From positions 1 to 62,527 of the forward strand of contig NZ_BMSG01000037.1 of the NCBI RefSeq assembly GCF_014649035.1: DNA of 62,527 bases, written 5' to 3'. A program made the position numbers and the translations under genes. The notes beneath the pieces are model-generated. The model was not told the DNA's origin. It saw only the letters and a list, made by a program, of their open reading frames with translations, and made no database searches. Source of the DNA: Streptomyces sindenensis. GTDB lineage: Bacteria; Actinomycetota; Actinomycetes; Streptomycetales; Streptomycetaceae. Below, piece after piece: positions 7,044 to 16,293 of the stretch (its first letter is position 1; each line of letters opens with the position of its first letter).

Positions 7044-8732
7044 TCACCCCTGCCGCAGCGCGAACCACAGCTCCGCCCGTACGTCCATGTCGTCCAGGTC
7101 CGCGTCCAGCAACTCCCCGCACCGGCCGATGCGTTGGCGCACGGTGTTGCGGTGGACGCCGAGCGCCACCGCCGTACGGTCCCAGCTGCCGTGCAGGGAG
7201 AGCCAGCAGCGCAGGGTGTCGGCCAGCGGTGCGGTGAGCGGGGTGAGGAGGGCGCGGGCGTGGGCGGCCGCCTCCTCGGGCGGAACCAGGGCGGCGAGGC
7301 CGCTCACGGGGGCGTTCACCGTCAGCGGGGCGCGGGTCGCCCGTGCGTGGGCCAGGGCGCGGGCGGCCAGGGCGTCGGCGGCGTCGAGCGCGGTGACGGG
7401 GGTGGGGGCGGACGCGCCGAGCGTCCAGCCGGGCTGCGGGGTGATCGACACGGGCTTCGGGGACCGAGCCGGTTCCGAGCCGCGCCGTGCCGGGTTCGAC
7501 CCGGACCGAGCCGGTCCCGAGCCGCGCCGTGCCGGGTCCGACCCGGACCGAGCCGGGTCCGACCCCGGCCGTGCCTCCACGGCCTCGGCCTCCACCGCCT
7601 CACCCTTCGCCGTCTTGCCCTCCCCGGTCTTCGCCGTCTCGTCCTCCCCGGCCTCGCCTTCCGCCTCCGCGCCCGGCAGCAGCAGCCGCACCGCCTCGCC
7701 GCCCCCGCGGCTCGCGTCGACCAGGGCCGTGCCCAGGGACGCGCCGAGGGCTCCGGCCGTCAGGGCGTCCGCCGGGGTGCCGTCCGTGCGGCGGGCGTGG
7801 ATCACCGTCCAGGGCCCGGCCCCGCCGAGGAGCGGGGCCGCCTCGGCGGGGCCGGCGCCCAGCAGCATGCGGACCAGGGCCGCCGAACGGCCCGCCGCGT
7901 CCGCGCCCTGGTGCGGGGCGGCCAGCAGCGACAGCAGGACCACCGCGATGCCCGCCACCGTGTGGTCGCCGGACTCCCGCTGCCGGGTCGCCAGCGCCAG
8001 GACCAGGCCCTCGCCGCCGCCCAGCGCGTACGCCGACACGTGCGTGTCGCCGTGCGTGTCCGTGGCCGACGCGGGGGAGCCGGGGCGTTCCCGGGCCACC
8101 ACCCGGGCCAGGCGGGTCAGGGCTCCGGCCGGCTCCGGAGCCAGGCGGCGGCCCGCCGCGTGGATCTCCTCGCCCCGCGCCGTCAGCAGCACCGCCCGGC
8201 CGCCCAGCTGCGCCGCGAGCTGGTGCAGGACCGCCGGTACGGGGTCGGGGCGGGCCGCCGCTGTCGCCAGGGCCTGCTGGGCGCGGGTCACCCGGCGCAG
8301 CTCGCGGTGGCGCGCCTCGGCCATCAGCCGCCACACCGTCCGCGCGATCGCCGTGAACGGGGTCTCGGGCGGTACCTCCAGCAGCGGCAGGCCCTGCCGG
8401 TCGCACGCCTCGATCAGCGCCCCGGGCACGGTCTCGTGCACCGGCCGCACCCCGAACCCCAGCGCCGCCGCCCCCGCCTCCACCAGGCGGCCGACGTAGT
8501 GGTCCGCGTCCGTCAGCAGTACCCCGGCGCTCAGCAGCAGCTCGCCGCCGAGGAGGTACGGGTACGGGTCCGCCATCTCCGAGGTGTGCACCCAGAGCAG
8601 CTCGGTCTCGGCCGGGCCCGCGATCCGGCGCAGGCCCAGGTCCTTGGCCGCCAGCAGCTTCGACAGGGGGACGGGTGGGGTCGGCGGGCCGGGGGCGGCC
8701 GTCGGGGCGGAGGTCATGGATGGTTCGTCCAT
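7044..8732 (-). CDS. PucR-family transcriptional regulator
   Basis: The protein has 562 residues. The N-terminal PucR sensor domain spans about 20-145 (LLLSAGVLLTDADHYVGRL, LGFGVRP, PLLEVPPETPF). The C-terminal PucR-type helix-turn-helix is clear at about 505-555 (LHGSWDRTAVALGVHRNTVRQRIGR). Between them is a low-complexity linker with five copies of the heptad GSxPAR[S/R] (about residues 389-424), encoded by 42-bp DNA repeats. It faces the ureohydrolase/ThDP operon across 177 bp. PucR regulators commonly control purine or amine catabolism, so this pair is its likely target. ATGs at 8732 and 8717 are both possible and neither has a strong ribosome site. Confidence 0.88.
   Translation of the reverse strand: MDEPSMTSAPTAAPGPPTPPVPLSKLLAAKDLGLRRIAGPAETELLWVHTSEMADPYPYLLGGELLLSAGVLLTDADHYVGRLVEAGAAALGFGVRPVHETVPGALIEACDRQGLPLLEVPPETPFTAIARTVWRLMAEARHRELRRVTRAQQALATAAARPDPVPAVLHQLAAQLGGRAVLLTARGEEIHAAGRRLAPEPAGALTRLARVVARERPGSPASATDTHGDTHVSAYALGGGEGLVLALATRQRESGDHTVAGIAVVLLSLLAAPHQGADAAGRSAALVRMLLGAGPAEAAPLLGGAGPWTVIHARRTDGTPADALTAGALGASLGTALVDASRGGGEAVRLLLPGAEAEGEAGEDETAKTGEGKTAKGEAVEAEAVEARPGSDPARSGSDPARRGSGPARSGSNPARRGSEPARSPKPVSITPQPGWTLGASAPTPVTALDAADALAARALAHARATRAPLTVNAPVSGLAALVPPEEAAAHARALLTPLTAPLADTLRCWLSLHGSWDRTAVALGVHRNTVRQRIGRCGELLDADLDDMDVRAELWFALRQG
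7461..7567. repeat. 42-bp coding repeat inside the PucR gene
   Basis: Units start at 7461, 7503 and 7545 (partial), each beginning GGACCGAGCC. They encode the heptad linker GSxPAR[S/R] of the regulator and keep the reading frame. Confidence 0.85.
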
Positions 8733-8909
8733 TCAAGGTGGTAAAGGTGGAGGAAACCTACACTTCAGTCCCGCTCCCCGGCCACCTACCGTCGTCCTCG
8801 CGCCCGCGTCCGGCGAGCAGTGCACGGCACCCCGCACACTGGAGGCCGTACGGAAGCGGAACCGGCACGAACCGTCCGTACGGACCGAACCACGGAAAGG
8901 CACACCCCC

Positions 8910-9899
8910 ATGAGCAGCACCGACTCGCCGCGCGGCCCCATCGACTCCTCCCGCGTCCCCCGGTACGCCGGGCCCGCGACGTTCGCCCGGCTGCCGCGGC
9001 TCGACGAGGTCGGGCGTACCGACGTCGCCGTGGTGGGCGTGCCCTTCGACACCGGGGTCTCCTACCGGCCCGGCGCCCGCTTCGGCGGCAACGCCATCCG
9101 TGAGGCCTCCCGGCTGCTGCGCCCCTACAACCCGGCCCAGGACGCCTCCCCGTTCGCCCTCGCCCAGGTCGCCGACGCCGGTGACATCGCGGCGAACCCG
9201 TTCAACATCAACGAGGCCGTCGAGACCATCGAGGGCGCGGCCGACGACCTGCTGGGCACCGGCGCACGCCTGATGACCCTCGGCGGCGACCACACCATCG
9301 CCCTGCCCCTCCTGCGTTCCGTCGCCAAGAAGCACGGGCCCGTCGCCCTGCTCCACTTCGACGCGCACCTGGACACCTGGGACACCTACTTCGGCGCCGA
9401 GTACACCCACGGCACGCCGTTCCGCCGGGCCGTCGAGGAGGGCATCCTCGACACCTCCGCCCTCTCCCACGTCGGCACCCGCGGCCCGCTCTACGGCAAG
9501 CAGGACCTGACCGACGACGAGAAGATGGGCTTCGGCATCGTCACCTCCGCCGACGTCATGCGGCGCGGCGTCGACGAGATCGCCGACCAGCTCCGTCAGC
9601 GGATCGGGGACCGGCCGCTGTACATCTCCATCGACATCGACGTCCTCGACCCCGCGCACGCCCCCGGCACCGGCACCCCCGAGGCCGGCGGCCTCACCTC
9701 CCGCGAGCTGCTGGAGATCCTGCGCGGGCTCTCCTCCTGCCACCTGGTCTCCGCCGACCTGGTCGAGGTCGCCCCCGCGTACGACCACGCCGAGATCACG
9801 TCCGTGGCCGCCTCCCACGCCGCGTACGAGCTGACGACGATCATGTCCCGCCAGATCGCGGCGTCCAGGAGCCCCCGGAGCGCCGAGGGCGCCAAGTGA
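8910..9899 (+). CDS. speB: Ureohydrolase: agmatinase or guanidinobutyrase
   Basis: The protein has 329 residues from the ATG at 8910, which follows a GGAAAGG site; the open frame reaches further upstream without support. The metal-binding arginase-fold motifs are complete: GGDHT (about 135), HFDAHLDTWDTY (about 153-164) and SIDIDVLDPAHAPGTGTPE (about 240-258). It hydrolyses a guanidino compound to an amine plus urea, using two manganese ions. The LDTWDTY loop resembles guanidinobutyrase-type as well as agmatinase-type enzymes, so the substrate remains open. The next gene starts inside its stop codon (GTGA, 4-bp overlap), which implies translational coupling. Confidence 0.88.
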   Translation: MSSTDSPRGPIDSSRVPRYAGPATFARLPRLDEVGRTDVAVVGVPFDTGVSYRPGARFGGNAIREASRLLRPYNPAQDASPFALAQVADAGDIAANPFNINEAVETIEGAADDLLGTGARLMTLGGDHTIALPLLRSVAKKHGPVALLHFDAHLDTWDTYFGAEYTHGTPFRRAVEEGILDTSALSHVGTRGPLYGKQDLTDDEKMGFGIVTSADVMRRGVDEIADQLRQRIGDRPLYISIDIDVLDPAHAPGTGTPEAGGLTSRELLEILRGLSSCHLVSADLVEVAPAYDHAEITSVAASHAAYELTTIMSRQIAASRSPRSAEGAK

Positions 9900-11578
9900 G
9901 CCACGACCACGACGACCGGCCGCGGCTCACCGCCGCGCAGGCCGCCGCCGTACTGAACCCGCCGGCCGGCCGCAACGGCGGTGACCTCGTCGTCGAGTCC
10001 CTCCAGGGGCTCGGCGCGACCACCGTCTTCGGCCTGCCCGGTCAGCACGCGCTCGGCATGTTCGACGCGCTGCGCCGCTCCTCGCTCCGGTACGTCGGGC
10101 TCCGCGTCGAGAACAACGCGGGGTTCGCCGCCGACGCGTACGGCCGGATCACGGGGGAGGTTGCCCCGCTGCTGCTCTCCACCGGGCCCGGCGCGCTCAC
10201 CTCGCTCGCCGCGCTCCAGGAGGCGGCCGCCGCCTCCGCCCCCGTGCTCGCCCTCTCCAGCCAGATCCCGACGGCGGGGCTCGGCGGCGGGCGGCACGGC
10301 TACCTCCACGAGCTGCGCGACCAGCAGGCATCCGTCCGCGACATCGTGAAGTCCGTGCACACCGTGCGGGCCGCGTCGCAGATCCCGTCCGCGATCGCCG
10401 CCGCCTGGGAGTCCGCGCTGACCGCCCCGCACGGGCCGGTCTGGGTGGAGATCCCGCAGGACGTCCTGCTGGCCGAGACGGCTCTCCCCGTCGTCAGCGC
10501 CATGGACGCCACCCCGCGCGAGCTCTATCCGCGGCCCGAGCTGACGATCGCCGCCGCGCATCTGCTGTCCAACGCCGAGCGGCCCGTGATCATCGCGGGC
10601 GGCGGAGTCGTACGCTCCGACGCCTCCGGCAAGCTGCGCGCGCTGGCCGAGAAGATCGACGCGCCGGTCGTCACCACCTTCGGCGGCAAGGGCGCGTTCC
10701 CCTGGGAGCATCCGCTGTCGCTGCGCTCCTGGCTGGAGGACCGGCACACCACCGACTTCCTGGAGGACGCGGACGTCCTGCTCGTCGTCGGCTCCGGCCT
10801 CGGCGAACTCTCCTCGAACTACCACACCTTCCGCCCGCGCGGCCGGGTGATCCAGATCGAGGCGGACGCCGGGAAGCTGGAGTCCAACCACCCCGCCCTC
10901 GGCATCCACTCCGACGCCCGCGAGGCCCTGGCCGACCTCCTGGAGGCCGTCGAGCGTCGCGAGGACGCGGGTGCCGCCGAGCGCGTACGCACGGTCCTGG
11001 AGAAGGTACGGGTCCGGATCGAGGCCCAGGAACTCACCCTGGAGCAGCAGGTCCTCGCCGCCGTCCGCGAGGCGCTGCCCGACGCCGCGCCCAGCTTCTG
11101 GGACATGACGATCCTGGCGTACTGGGCCTGGTCCGCGTTCGACGCCCGGCACCCCAACACCATGCACTCCGCCCAGGGCGCGGGCGGCCTCGGCTACGCC
11201 TTCCCGGCCGCCATCGGGGCGGCCGTCGCCGACCCGACCAGGCCCGTGCTCGCGGTCTCCGGCGACGGCGGCGCGATGTACTCCATCGCGGAGCTGGCCA
11301 CCGCGCGCCAGTACGATCTGCCGCTGACCTGGCTGATCGTCGACGACGGCGGCTACGGCATCCTGCGCGAGTACATGACGGACGCCTTCGGCGAGACCGC
11401 CGGCACCGAGCTGGCCCGCCCGGACTTCGTCGCCCTCGCCGAGTCCTTCGGCGTGCCCGCCGTCCGGACCGGCCCGGAGTCGCTCGCCGCCGACCTGGGC
11501 AAGGCGCTGGCGGCCCCGGGGCCTTCGGTCGTCGTGCTTCCGGCGCTGCTGCGGATGTTCGAGCCGACGCATCTGTAG
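9896..11578 (+). CDS. Thiamine-diphosphate-dependent enzyme of the acetolactate synthase/decarboxylase family
   Basis: The protein has 560 residues, a normal length. The PYR domain holds the activating glutamate in RVENNAGFAADAYGR (about residue 77). The PP domain holds the ThDP/Mg motif SGDGGAMYSIAELA followed by VDDGGYG (about 453-485). No FAD-specific or substrate-specific signature is evident, so it may be an oxo-acid decarboxylase, a synthase or an oxalyl-type enzyme. GTG 9896 overlaps the ureohydrolase stop, which ties it to guanidino-compound catabolism. I infer that it acts on the 2-oxo acid or amine-derived product of the same route. Confidence 0.82.
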   Translation: MSHDHDDRPRLTAAQAAAVLNPPAGRNGGDLVVESLQGLGATTVFGLPGQHALGMFDALRRSSLRYVGLRVENNAGFAADAYGRITGEVAPLLLSTGPGALTSLAALQEAAAASAPVLALSSQIPTAGLGGGRHGYLHELRDQQASVRDIVKSVHTVRAASQIPSAIAAAWESALTAPHGPVWVEIPQDVLLAETALPVVSAMDATPRELYPRPELTIAAAHLLSNAERPVIIAGGGVVRSDASGKLRALAEKIDAPVVTTFGGKGAFPWEHPLSLRSWLEDRHTTDFLEDADVLLVVGSGLGELSSNYHTFRPRGRVIQIEADAGKLESNHPALGIHSDAREALADLLEAVERREDAGAAERVRTVLEKVRVRIEAQELTLEQQVLAAVREALPDAAPSFWDMTILAYWAWSAFDARHPNTMHSAQGAGGLGYAFPAAIGAAVADPTRPVLAVSGDGGAMYSIAELATARQYDLPLTWLIVDDGGYGILREYMTDAFGETAGTELARPDFVALAESFGVPAVRTGPESLAADLGKALAAPGPSVVVLPALLRMFEPTHL

Positions 11579-11604
11579 GCCGGCAGGCCCGGGGCCCGGC
11601 CCCC

Positions 11605-12051
11605 TCAGCCGGTGGCCGCCGTCCTCTCCGTGCCCGTGTCCGCCTCCTCTGTTTCGGCGGCGGGCGCGGACACACGTTCCGTGGCGGGCGGCTCCCCGTC
11701 GGTCCCCTCCGGAGCGGGTCCGTCCAGGTCGGTGAACGTCACCCGGATGCTGCTCCCGAACAGCTCCATCCGGAACGTCGCCTCCATGGCACGGGCCAGC
11801 CGAGCCAGCAGGGGCACGGTGGGGACTGTGCCACCGAGCTCCAGCTTCGAGACCTGCGGCTGCGTCATACCGGCGCGCCGGGCCAGCTCGGTCTGCGAGA
11901 TGCCGAGGGAGGTCCGCCGGTCGTACACGGCCTGCCCGAGGTCGAACGCGAGAGAGATCTCCTCGCGGCGCCGCTCCACCTCGGGGTCCTCGGCGATCCC
12001 CTGGGCGACTCTCTCGTCGCGGGCGAGCTTCCAGCGTGCGTGGCTGACCAT
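11605..12051 (-). CDS. HigA-like XRE antitoxin
   Basis: The protein has 148 residues. The start MVSHARWKLARDE and the helix-turn-helix SLGISQTELARRAGMTQPQVSKLELGGTVPT (about 48-78) match HigA-type antitoxins, which bind their own promoter and neutralise a HigB/DUF891 toxin. The tail after residue 105 is an acidic low-complexity extension. The ATG at 12051 has an excellent GAAGGAGAAGGAGA site. Directly upstream, in the same frame without any stop, lies a damaged toxin-like sequence, so a longer fused product from 12240 is also possible. The antitoxin itself looks intact. Confidence 0.8.
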   Translation of the reverse strand: MVSHARWKLARDERVAQGIAEDPEVERRREEISLAFDLGQAVYDRRTSLGISQTELARRAGMTQPQVSKLELGGTVPTVPLLARLARAMEATFRMELFGSSIRVTFTDLDGPAPEGTDGEPPATERVSAPAAETEEADTGTERTAATG

Positions 12052-12240
12052 TACCGCTTCTCCTTCTCCTTCCGGCGCGAGCCCATAGGGAACCCGGGTC
12101 GCGCCCCCTCGTCGGCCAAGGCTGAACCGCAGCTCGCGGACGCCGTCGCCGAGGTGCCGGGAGTAGGGCTCCCCGAGCGTCGTGGGGCGCTCCCGCAGCA
12201 GCTCGGCGACGTGCTCGACCACCAGAAAGTCGTTGTACAT
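12052..12240 (-). pseudogene. Degraded HigB-like (DUF891/Gp49) toxin remnant fused in frame to the antitoxin
   Basis: The 63 codons include VVEHVAELLRERP, LGEPYSRHLGDGVRELRFSLG and RVPYGLAPEGEGEAV. These align by eye with the middle of HigB toxins (VxxYVxxL, LGEPYSRxL, LRELRFxLG, RITYWIAPGRR). The usual N-terminal third and the essential C-terminal segment (VLLTVFxKxR) are missing, the conserved YW is YG, and no stop separates it from the antitoxin. I read it as an inactivated toxin. A short derivative starting at the ATG at 12240 cannot be excluded. Confidence 0.6.
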
Positions 12241-12391
12241 ATATCGAAACGTATAGATGCTCCAGTGTATGTCGCCTGCCTTGGTTGCGCAGCCACTCGA
12301 AGGGGTGGTCTCCTCTCGGCGGTTGTCGTGCTCCGGAAGCGCCCCCATTCCTTGCGGAGGGATGAAATCCGCTCCCCGCCGTGTTGGTGCC

Positions 12392-12440
12392 TCCGGAAGA
12401 TCGATACGGGACGGCCTTCCGGAAGACCGATACGAGACGG
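12392..12440. repeat. 23-bp direct repeat before the ABC transporter gene
   Basis: Positions 12392-12414 and 12418-12440 match at 21 of 23 bases, with a 26-bp period. Each begins TCCGGAAGA and ends GACGG. The second copy abuts the ribosome site of the transporter, so paired operator sites are possible. Confidence 0.6.
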
Positions 12441-12451
12441 GGAGGCAACGC

Positions 12452-15400
12452 GTGGCGGGCGCAGAGCAACAGGGGTGGGGCCGGCGGCTGACCGGGTACG
12501 CGTGGCGGTACCGGCGGAACGTCGTGCTCGCCCTCGGCTCGTCGCTCGCCGGCATGGCCGTCATGGCCCTCGTGCCGCTCATCACCAAGGTGATCATCGA
12601 CGACGTGGTCACCGACCACACCCGCTCCCTCGCCGTCTGGACCGGGCTGCTCATCGGCGCGGCCGTCCTCGTCTACATCGCCACCTACATCCGCCGCTAC
12701 TACGGCGGCCGGCTCGCCCTGGACGTCCAGCACGACCTGCGTACGGACATGTACGCGACGATCACCCGGCTCGACGGGAAGCGTCAGGACGAGCTGTCCA
12801 CCGGGCAGGTCGTCGGCCGGGCCACCAGTGACCTCCAGCTGATCCAGGGGCTGCTGTTCATGCTCCCGATGACCATCGGGAACGTGCTGCTCTTCCTCAT
12901 CTCCCTGGCGATCATGGCGTGGCTCTCCCTCCCGCTCACCCTCGTCGCCCTCGCCGTCGCCCCCGCCCTCTGGTTCATCGCCCGCCGCTCCCGTACCCGC
13001 CTCTTCCCCGCCACCTGGTACGCCCAGAGCCAGGCCGCCGCCGTCGCCGGAGTCGTCGACGGGGCCGTCTCCGGGGTCCGGGTCGTCAAGGGGTTCGGGC
13101 AGGAGGACCAGGAGACCGGGAAGCTCCGCGAGGTCGGCCGACGCCTCTTCGCCGGGCGGCTGCGCACCATCCGGCTGAACTCCCGCTACACCCCCGCCCT
13201 CCAGGCCGTGCCCGCCCTCGGCCAGGTCGCCATGCTCGCCCTCGGCGGCTGGCTGGCCACCCGGGGCGAGATCACCCTCGGCACGTTCGTGGCCTTCTCC
13301 ACCTACCTCGCCCAGCTCGTCGGCCCGGTCCGGATGCTCGCCATGGTCCTCACCGTCGGCCAGCAGGCCCGCGCCGGTGTCGAACGCGTCCTGGAGCTCA
13401 TCGACACCCAGCCCTCCATGACGGACGGGACCAAGGAGCTGCCCGCCGACGCCCCGGCAGGGATCGAGTTCGACGACGTACGGTTCGGCTACGACGACGA
13501 CCGCCCGGTCCTCGACGGGTTCTCGCTCACCGTCGAACCCGGCGAGACCGTCGCCGTCGTCGGCGCCTCCGGCAGCGGCAAGTCCACCGTCTCGCTCCTG
13601 CTGCCCCGCTTCTACGACGTCTCCCACGGGGCCGTCCTCATCGGCGGCCACGACGTCCGCGAGCTGACCCAGGCATCCCTGCGCGCCGCCATCGGGCTCG
13701 TCCCCGAGGACAGCTTCCTCTTCTCCGACACCGTCCGCGCCAACATCGCCTACGGCCTCCCCGACGCCACCCAGGAACAGATCGAGACGGCCGCCCGCGC
13801 CGCCCAGGCCCACGGGTTCATCTCCGAACTGCCGGACGGCTACGACACCACCGTCGGCGAGCACGGGCTCACCCTCTCCGGCGGCCAGCGCCAGCGCGTC
13901 GCCCTCGCCCGCGCCATCCTCACCGACCCCCGGCTCCTCCTCCTCGACGACGCGACCTCCGCCGTCGACGCCCGCGTCGAGCACGAGATCCACGAGGCGC
14001 TGAAACAGGTGATGGCGGGGCGGACCACCCTCCTCATCGCGCACCGCCGCTCCACCCTCCAGCTCGCCGACCGCATCGCCGTCCTCGACGGCGGGAAGCT
14101 CGCCGCGATCGGCACCCACGAGGAGCTGGAGCGCACCTCCGCCCGCTACCGCCGCCTCCTCACCGACCCCGACGAGCTGGGCGCCACCTCGCCCGGCCAC
14201 CGGCCGCCGCGCACCGGGGCCGGCCCCGAGGACGACCGCGCGCTCCAGGAGGAGCTGGACGCCGAGTTCGACGCGGAGCGCGGCATCACCCCCGAGCTGT
14301 GGATCCGCAGGGAGGAGGAGCGGGACACCACCGTCGCCGGCATGCCCGCCACCCCCGAACTCCTCGCCCAGGTCGAGGCGCTGCCGCCCGCCACGGACAC
14401 CCCCGAGGTCGACGAGGCCCGCGCCGTCCGCCCGGAGGAGTCGTACGGGCTGCGCCGGCTGCTGCGCGGCTTCGGCACCGCCCTCCTCGTCAGCCTGGGG
14501 CTCGTCGCCGTCGACGCCGGGATGGGCCTGCTGCTGCCGGTCCTCATCCGGCACGGCATCGACGAGGGCGTGAGCCGGCTCTCCATCGGCGCGGTGTGGG
14601 CCGCCTCCGCGATCGCGCTGGCCGTCGTGCTCGTGCAGTGGGCCGCCCAGATCGGCGAGACCCGGATGACCGGCCGGACCGGCGAACGGATCCTCTACTC
14701 GCTCCGCCTGAAGATCTTCGCCCAGCTCCAGCGCCTGGGACTCGACTACTACGAGCGCGAGCTGACCGGCCGGATCATGACCCGGATGACCACGGACGTG
14801 GACGCGCTCTCCACGTTCCTCCAGACCGGGCTCGTCACCGCGTTCGTCTCCGTGGTCACCTTCTTCGGGATCATGGTCGCGCTGCTGGTCCTGGACATCC
14901 AGCTCGCCCTGGTCGTCTTCGCCACCCTGCCCGTGCTGATCATCGGCACCTTCTTCTTCCGGCGCAGCAGCGTCAAGGCGTACGAACTGGCGCGGACCCG
15001 CATCAGCGCCGTCAACGCCGACCTCCAGGAGTCCGTCGCCGGTCTCCGGATCGTCCAGGCCTTCGGCCGCGAGCACGACGGGGCCGCCCGCTACGCCGAG
15101 CGCAGCGACGCGTACCGCGAGGCCCGGGTGCGCGGCCAGTGGCTGATCTCCGTCTACTTCCCGTTCGTCCAGCTGCTGGCCTCCGTCGCCGCCGCCGCGG
15201 TGATGATCGTCGGCGCGGGCCGGATCGACAACGGCACGCTGACCGTCGGCGCCCTGGTCGCCTACCTCCTCTACATCGACCTGTTCTTCGCCCCCGTCCA
15301 GCAGCTCTCCCAGGTCTTCGACGGCTACCAGCAGGCCACCGTCTCCCTCGGCCGCATCCAGGAGCTGCTGCGCGAGCCCACCTCGACCGCCGACCCGGAC

Positions 15401-16192
15401 GAGCCGCTCGACGTGCCCTCGCTGCGCGGCGAGATCGCGTTCGAGGACGTCTCCTTCGCGTACGGGGACGAGGAGGAGGCCCTCACCGGGATCGACCTGC
15501 ACATCCCGGCCGGGCAGACCGTCGCCTTCGTCGGGGAGACGGGGGCCGGGAAGTCGACGCTGGTCAAGCTGGTCGCCCGGTTCTACGACCCCACGGGCGG
15601 CCGGGTCACCGCCGACGGCACCGACCTGCGCAAGCTCGACATGACCGCCTACCGGCACCGTCTCGGCGTCGTCCCGCAGGAGGCGTACCTCTTCGCCGGG
15701 ACGGTCCGCGACGCCATCGCCTACGGGCTGCCCGACGCCACCGACGCCGCGGTGGAGGCCGCGGCCCGCGCGGTCGGCGCGCACGAGATGATCGCCACGC
15801 TGGAGGGCGGCTACCTCCACGAGGTCGCCGAGCGCGGCCGCAACCTCTCCGCCGGACAGCGCCAGCTGATCGCCCTGGCCCGCGCCGAGCTGGTCGACCC
15901 GGACGTCCTGCTCCTGGACGAGGCCACCGCCGCCCTCGACCTCGCCACCGAGGCCCTCGTCAACCAGGCGACCGACCGGCTCTCCGGCCGCCGGACCACG
16001 CTGGTGGTCGCCCACCGGCTGACGACGGCCGCCCGCGCCGACCGGGTCGTGGTGATGGACCACGGACGCGTCGCCGAGGACGGTACGCACGACGAGCTGC
16101 TCGCCCTGGACGGGCGGTACGCCCGGCTGTGGCGCACCTTCATGGGCGAGGGCATAGAGGGCCTGGGGGAGGACGAGCCCGCGGCCGTCTGA
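12452..16192 (+). CDS. Full-length ABC exporter (two fused TMD-NBD halves)
   Basis: The protein has 1,246 residues from GTG 12452, which has a GGGGAGG site; upstream in-frame codons lack coding character. The order is TMD1 (about 20-330), NBD1, linker, TMD2 (about 690-960), NBD2. NBD1 has Walker A GASGSGKST (about 371), signature LSGGQRQR and Walker B LLLLDDATSAVD, where Asp replaces the catalytic Glu. NBD2 has Walker A GETGAGKST, the variant signature LSAGQRQL and a canonical LLLDEATAALD. A degenerate NBD1 site paired with a variant NBD2 signature is the known layout of asymmetric exporters such as BmrCD or TM287/288, here in one chain. It probably exports drugs or lipids. Confidence 0.92.
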   Translation: MAGAEQQGWGRRLTGYAWRYRRNVVLALGSSLAGMAVMALVPLITKVIIDDVVTDHTRSLAVWTGLLIGAAVLVYIATYIRRYYGGRLALDVQHDLRTDMYATITRLDGKRQDELSTGQVVGRATSDLQLIQGLLFMLPMTIGNVLLFLISLAIMAWLSLPLTLVALAVAPALWFIARRSRTRLFPATWYAQSQAAAVAGVVDGAVSGVRVVKGFGQEDQETGKLREVGRRLFAGRLRTIRLNSRYTPALQAVPALGQVAMLALGGWLATRGEITLGTFVAFSTYLAQLVGPVRMLAMVLTVGQQARAGVERVLELIDTQPSMTDGTKELPADAPAGIEFDDVRFGYDDDRPVLDGFSLTVEPGETVAVVGASGSGKSTVSLLLPRFYDVSHGAVLIGGHDVRELTQASLRAAIGLVPEDSFLFSDTVRANIAYGLPDATQEQIETAARAAQAHGFISELPDGYDTTVGEHGLTLSGGQRQRVALARAILTDPRLLLLDDATSAVDARVEHEIHEALKQVMAGRTTLLIAHRRSTLQLADRIAVLDGGKLAAIGTHEELERTSARYRRLLTDPDELGATSPGHRPPRTGAGPEDDRALQEELDAEFDAERGITPELWIRREEERDTTVAGMPATPELLAQVEALPPATDTPEVDEARAVRPEESYGLRRLLRGFGTALLVSLGLVAVDAGMGLLLPVLIRHGIDEGVSRLSIGAVWAASAIALAVVLVQWAAQIGETRMTGRTGERILYSLRLKIFAQLQRLGLDYYERELTGRIMTRMTTDVDALSTFLQTGLVTAFVSVVTFFGIMVALLVLDIQLALVVFATLPVLIIGTFFFRRSSVKAYELARTRISAVNADLQESVAGLRIVQAFGREHDGAARYAERSDAYREARVRGQWLISVYFPFVQLLASVAAAAVMIVGAGRIDNGTLTVGALVAYLLYIDLFFAPVQQLSQVFDGYQQATVSLGRIQELLREPTSTADPDEPLDVPSLRGEIAFEDVSFAYGDEEEALTGIDLHIPAGQTVAFVGETGAGKSTLVKLVARFYDPTGGRVTADGTDLRKLDMTAYRHRLGVVPQEAYLFAGTVRDAIAYGLPDATDAAVEAAARAVGAHEMIATLEGGYLHEVAERGRNLSAGQRQLIALARAELVDPDVLLLDEATAALDLATEALVNQATDRLSGRRTTLVVAHRLTTAARADRVVVMDHGRVAEDGTHDELLALDGRYARLWRTFMGEGIEGLGEDEPAAV

Positions 16193-16293
16193 GGGCCCGG
16201 CGGCCCCGGGCGGAGGTGGCGCGCAACCTCTCGGGCGTCTGCTGCGTCGTAGCCAGGGACGCATGGGCGTCCGGATGCCAGGTGGGGGCGAAC

